DNA from: a virus
Direction: 5' to 3' (one strand)
Virus record (IMG/VR): IMGVR_UViG_3300045996_001561
Location: 1-64,000 of that record
Length of the DNA stretch: 64,000 nt
Shown here in pieces: positions 60,875 through 64,000 of this stretch. Below the pieces are notes generated by a model. That model worked only from the letters and a program-made list of their open reading frames with translations. It was not told the origin of the DNA and searched no databases. The position numbers were made by a program, and so were the translations under genes. Position 1 is the first letter of the stretch. Every line of letters begins with the position of its first letter.

Positions 60875-63754
60875 CTAGTCTCCCGCCTCCACCGTCGTGC
60901 TGAACCCGACCCCCACCGCGCCGAGGGTTGCCCCCGATCCTACCACCACCGCATACCCCGACCCAGGCATGGGCGCTACCGGCGAACCCCCGGCCCCAAC
61001 CATCGGCGCTCCGCTTGGCACGGCATTCGTCACAATGGTGGCACTCTCGGCCTCGACAATCTCCTGGCTATCCGGAATCAGGATATAGACCCGAATGCTC
61101 ACCGCCTCGATCGATCCAAGGGTCGTGGCATCCACCGGCACCGGGTGCTGCGGTGGGAACCACGGTTCGGCGTAGGCGCTATCGGTGGTCTGGATCGTCT
61201 GGGCATCATTGACACGAATGGCATAGGTGACACCGATGGCATCCTGCGACCCGATCTCCTGGGTGTCCTGGGCCGATGCGGTGGCCTGGATCTGGCGCGT
61301 CTCGGATACGGCGATCGCCTGGGCATCCGTGGCCGACGTCGCAACGGCAATCCCTGTTGTTTCGTTCGACGCCACGCCCTGGATATCGACGCTGGCCTTG
61401 GTGGTGACCTTGAGAACGGAGGTACTGTCGGATGACGAGATTCCCTGCGCGTCGGTGCGTGTCTGAGCCGTGGCGAGTGCCGTTTGGTCTTGAGCGGACA
61501 GGGGCTGACTGTCAGGTGCGGGTATCGTCGCACCCAGCGCTACGCTCTCAGTCGCCTGCAGAGCGGTCGCGTCGACGGCCGACTTGGACGCTTCTCCTAC
61601 GGAGACTGACGCGGAATCTGACGATCCCAGCGATTGGCTGTCGGTTGCTGGGAGGGACGCCGCCACCGCAGTCGCTTCAGTGGCCTCCACGCTCTGGGAA
61701 TCGGTGGTGGAAATAGTCGCCGCGAGGGATGCGCTCTCGGTGTCAGCGAGCGATTGGGTATCGTCTGCGGCAATCGGTGACCCGACGAACGCGGCATCGC
61801 TTGACCCCATCGACTGTGCGTCGGATGCTGAAATGGTGGCGGTTGCGGTGGCGACGTCGCTCGACCCCAGATCCTGGGTATCCGGGGAAAGTACCGCTAC
61901 CGCGAGAACGGCATCGTCGGCAGACGAGAGCGCCCCGGCATCGTCGGCCGACTTCGACTCCTGATTGGAGAGAACCTCAACCGACGCACTCTCGCTATCG
62001 GCAACCCCTTGGGCATCGTCAGCACTCAGGGATGCGGTAAGGACGGCGCTCTCACTCGACGACACGTCCTGGGCATCTGCTGCCGTGAGCGTGACACCTG
62101 TCTGTGCCGTTTCCGCCTGCGTGATCGCCTGCGAATCGACTGCGTCCTGCAGCACCGACACGACGGAAGCGTCAGACGATCCCAGCGCCTGGGTATCGCT
62201 CTGGGTGAGTGCGGACGCGATGGCCGTCGCTTCCGTCTGACTGATCGCCTGCGTGTCGGCAGCAGAAAGCGTGGTGCTGATAGCGACCGCTTCTGACGAT
62301 CCGAGTGCCTGCGTATCATCAGCGGTGAGACTGGTTGCAAGCGTGGCGGATTCTGACGACCCCAGCGCCTGGGTGTCATCGGCGGTCTTGGCCTCAGTGG
62401 CGGCGACCGATGCACTCTCGGACTGGCTCAGGGATTGGCTGTCGGCAGCGGCAAGGGTCGCGGCGATGACGCCGGTATCGGTGGATCCAAGTGCCTGGGT
62501 GTCGGCCTGGGTTTGGGATGCCGCAATGGCCGTCGTTTCCGACGAGCCAAGGGACTGTGAGTCCGATCCGCTCTTGGCGGCGGTTTCGGCAATCGAGGCG
62601 GTTTCACTCGATCCGAGTGCCTGGGCGTCGTCGGCAGTCTTGGATGTTCCGGCTGAGAGTGTCGGATAGCCGTCGAAAAGGACGGTGCCACTGTTGTCGT
62701 AGAAGACACCAATATCACCGCCAGCGACGGTGATGGGCTGAATTTTGACGTTAGTGATATTGAGTCCGGACTTCCATGTCTGGTCAGTGCCGAATGTTCC
62801 CGACCCGTTGTCAACGTCGCGGAGGATCGTCGTCGCGTTGTTCGTATCCCAGAAGATGTGCGTCAGCGCACCCTCGGGAGCAACAGCGGGGATCTTTACC
62901 GGAACCTCAGTCGTGCTGACCGATCTATTGGTAAGTGTCGGCGCGGAAGTCGTGTCTGCCGAGACACATTCAACGGTTATGACGCCACCCGAACCACGAA
63001 CAGGGAAGACGATGACCGTGCTTCCCGAACGAGCAACGCGAGTCGGTGTCCCTGTGGCGTATCCGCTTGCCGCGCCGCCGTTGTAGGCGTATCCGCCGCT
63101 CGTACTGCTCAGTGACCCGCCCGACGTTATGTGGCGCTCGTAAATGGTGCTTGGGGCGCTAGAGGACTGTTCGTAGAGGCCGTGTACAACGTTGGAAACA
63201 CCCTCAACGCAACCGCGAAACCCGAAGTGTGCGGCGGTTGCGGCTGAGAACTGAACGGCAGACCCCCACGATCCCCCCGAAGGTCGCTCGACGTAATAGA
63301 CGGCGTTCTTCGACCCCATGCTGCTGAAGCTGCCGCTGAAGAAAATAAGCACATCACCGTTTGCGGTGACACAGATCCCCACGCCGGGAACACCAACTGC
63401 GCTCTCAACTTCGGGCAATTGATTGGGAGTTGTCTGCGTTCCCCACGTATCCGTCGCGCAGTCGAAGGGCCGATAGGCAACAACTCCCGACGACGCGAGG
63501 AACGCAACGTGGATCGTTGATCCGACAAGCACAGAGTCAAAGACGTTGTAGTTGCCTGAACCATCGACGGACGTGCCAGAATCGGCTTCGGCCCACGTCT
63601 GACCGCCATCGGTCGATTTCCAGACCATAATGCGGTTGTGGAAGCTGCTGCGAAAGACCCCGTAGAGGTTGCCGTTATATTCCCACGGCCCCGAACGCCC
63701 TGAACGATGGGAGGAAAAGAGGAAGTTCGCGCCAACTGTTCCCGGCCACGCCAT
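60875..63754 (-). CDS. Tail fibre: BNR-type propeller plus about 25 short repeats
   Basis: A 959-residue protein. Residues 1 to about 340 look like a sialidase/BNR beta-propeller (IMVWKSTDGGQTWAEADSGT, VVAYRPFDCATDTWG and repeated S/T-rich blades). Residues about 372-905 consist of about 25 imperfect repeats of 20-22 residues of the form A-D-(D/S)-x-Q-A-L-G-S-S-(E/D)-S-A-x-(V/L)-A, forming an elongated rod. A 50-residue Gly/Pro-rich end follows. It is a receptor-binding or glycan-binding fibre; the propeller could be an enzyme, but catalytic residues cannot be assigned. Confidence 0.85.
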   Translation of the reverse strand: MAWPGTVGANFLFSSHRSGRSGPWEYNGNLYGVFRSSFHNRIMVWKSTDGGQTWAEADSGTSVDGSGNYNVFDSVLVGSTIHVAFLASSGVVAYRPFDCATDTWGTQTTPNQLPEVESAVGVPGVGICVTANGDVLIFFSGSFSSMGSKNAVYYVERPSGGSWGSAVQFSAATAAHFGFRGCVEGVSNVVHGLYEQSSSAPSTIYERHITSGGSLSSTSGGYAYNGGAASGYATGTPTRVARSGSTVIVFPVRGSGGVITVECVSADTTSAPTLTNRSVSTTEVPVKIPAVAPEGALTHIFWDTNNATTILRDVDNGSGTFGTDQTWKSGLNITNVKIQPITVAGGDIGVFYDNSGTVLFDGYPTLSAGTSKTADDAQALGSSETASIAETAAKSGSDSQSLGSSETTAIAASQTQADTQALGSTDTGVIAATLAAADSQSLSQSESASVAATEAKTADDTQALGSSESATLATSLTADDTQALGSSEAVAISTTLSAADTQAISQTEATAIASALTQSDTQALGSSDASVVSVLQDAVDSQAITQAETAQTGVTLTAADAQDVSSSESAVLTASLSADDAQGVADSESASVEVLSNQESKSADDAGALSSADDAVLAVAVLSPDTQDLGSSDVATATATISASDAQSMGSSDAAFVGSPIAADDTQSLADTESASLAATISTTDSQSVEATEATAVAASLPATDSQSLGSSDSASVSVGEASKSAVDATALQATESVALGATIPAPDSQPLSAQDQTALATAQTRTDAQGISSSDSTSVLKVTTKASVDIQGVASNETTGIAVATSATDAQAIAVSETRQIQATASAQDTQEIGSQDAIGVTYAIRVNDAQTIQTTDSAYAEPWFPPQHPVPVDATTLGSIEAVSIRVYILIPDSQEIVEAESATIVTNAVPSGAPMVGAGGSPVAPMPGSGYAVVVGSGATLGAVGVGFSTTVEAGD

Positions 63755-63984
63755 TAGCGAACGATCCCGTGGCCTCGGTGGATGTTGACGATGCGCTCGT
63801 TCGCGTTCTGGCCGGTCGTGCCGATCATGGTGATCCAGTCAGCCTCACTCCGGTACAGCCCTTCCGCCGCTTCTTCCGGCGTCAGTGTGGGCGACCAGGG
63901 CTGCGACGGATCGTACATGCTGATGAAGTGGACGACGCGGCTGCGGTCGGTCGGAGCGCACTCGTCACGGATCGCCGTCAGCAT
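63754..63984 (-). CDS. Small tail-operon protein, possibly incomplete
   Basis: ATG 63984 with AGAGG nine bases upstream gives 76 residues (MLTAIRDECAPTDRSRVVHF, then SQPWSPTLTPEEAAEGLYRS). The frame stays open to the window edge, so a longer upstream start is possible. It abuts the fibre gene with a one-base overlap. No family recognised. Confidence 0.65.
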   Translation of the reverse strand: MLTAIRDECAPTDRSRVVHFISMYDPSQPWSPTLTPEEAAEGLYRSEADWITMIGTTGQNANERIVNIHRGHGIVR

Positions 63985-64000
63985 CGCCTGAACCTCTGCC

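Overview
This window is most of a long-tailed (siphovirus-type) dsDNA phage genome, or an equivalent prophage/phage contig. It is GC-rich and densely packed, with stop/start overlaps of 1 to 20 bases throughout. I see no tRNA, rRNA, integrase, DNA polymerase or CRISPR array. Both ends cut through or abut minus-strand tail genes: a LamG-type gene runs off base 1, and a small gene starts just inside base 64000. The genome is therefore longer than the window. In a circular or permuted genome the right-hand tail genes would be the continuation of the left-hand tail operon. The host is inferred, not shown. A secreted cysteine-rich protein at 59.9 kb has an N-terminus of the kind I associate with Thermomicrobia (Chloroflexota). 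Promoters are canonical TTGACA-17-TANTAT, so host RNA polymerase is probably used.

Left part (1-27.7 kb, minus strand): the virion module, transcribed right to left. The order is HNH nuclease, two tiny genes, ParB-like/DNA methylase, Zn-finger small-terminase candidate, large terminase, portal with an N-terminal helix-turn-helix, zinc-ribbon protein and mini-membrane protein. Next come four small genes under their own promoter, then a promoter driving a Tat-type secreted HExxH metalloprotease. After that come the prohead protease/scaffold, decoration protein, major capsid protein, connector genes, tail tube, tail-assembly chaperones (likely frameshift pair), a tape measure of about 2650 residues and the LamG tail protein.

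Middle (27.7-35.7 kb): the most unusual section. Many mono- or bicistronic cassettes alternate in orientation. Each has its own near-identical promoter and a leader with a hairpin and a GGAGG Shine-Dalgarno site. Divergent neighbours are separated by back-to-back -35 boxes. Convergent neighbours are separated by long perfect hairpins. In about 15 leaders the hairpin stems differ in sequence but the loop is WACGGAA or close to it, which fits the A-N-GGA-N loop bound by CsrA/Rsm-family translational regulators. Within this section, 27.7-28.7 kb has an extreme sequence composition. A promoter at 35.4 kb precedes a candidate structured small RNA carrying an anti-Shine-Dalgarno sequence.

Right part (35.6-60.5 kb, plus strand): about 65 small overlapping genes in operons started by the same promoter/leader type at 35.6, 37.6, 40.1, 41.1, 45.8, 50.0, 55.2 and 58.3 kb. 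Recognisable products are a SAM methyltransferase, ParB-domain protein, winged-helix replication-type protein, primase-helicase, secreted transglycosylase-like protein, VRR-NUC nuclease, ASCH protein, SWIM zinc-finger protein, XRE regulator and a deoxyribosyltransferase-like protein, plus many zinc-ribbon and mini-membrane proteins. A strong bidirectional terminator at 60.5 kb separates this from the minus-strand tail-fibre genes (60.5-64 kb), which include a BNR-type propeller fused to about 25 short Ser/Asp/Gln-rich repeats.
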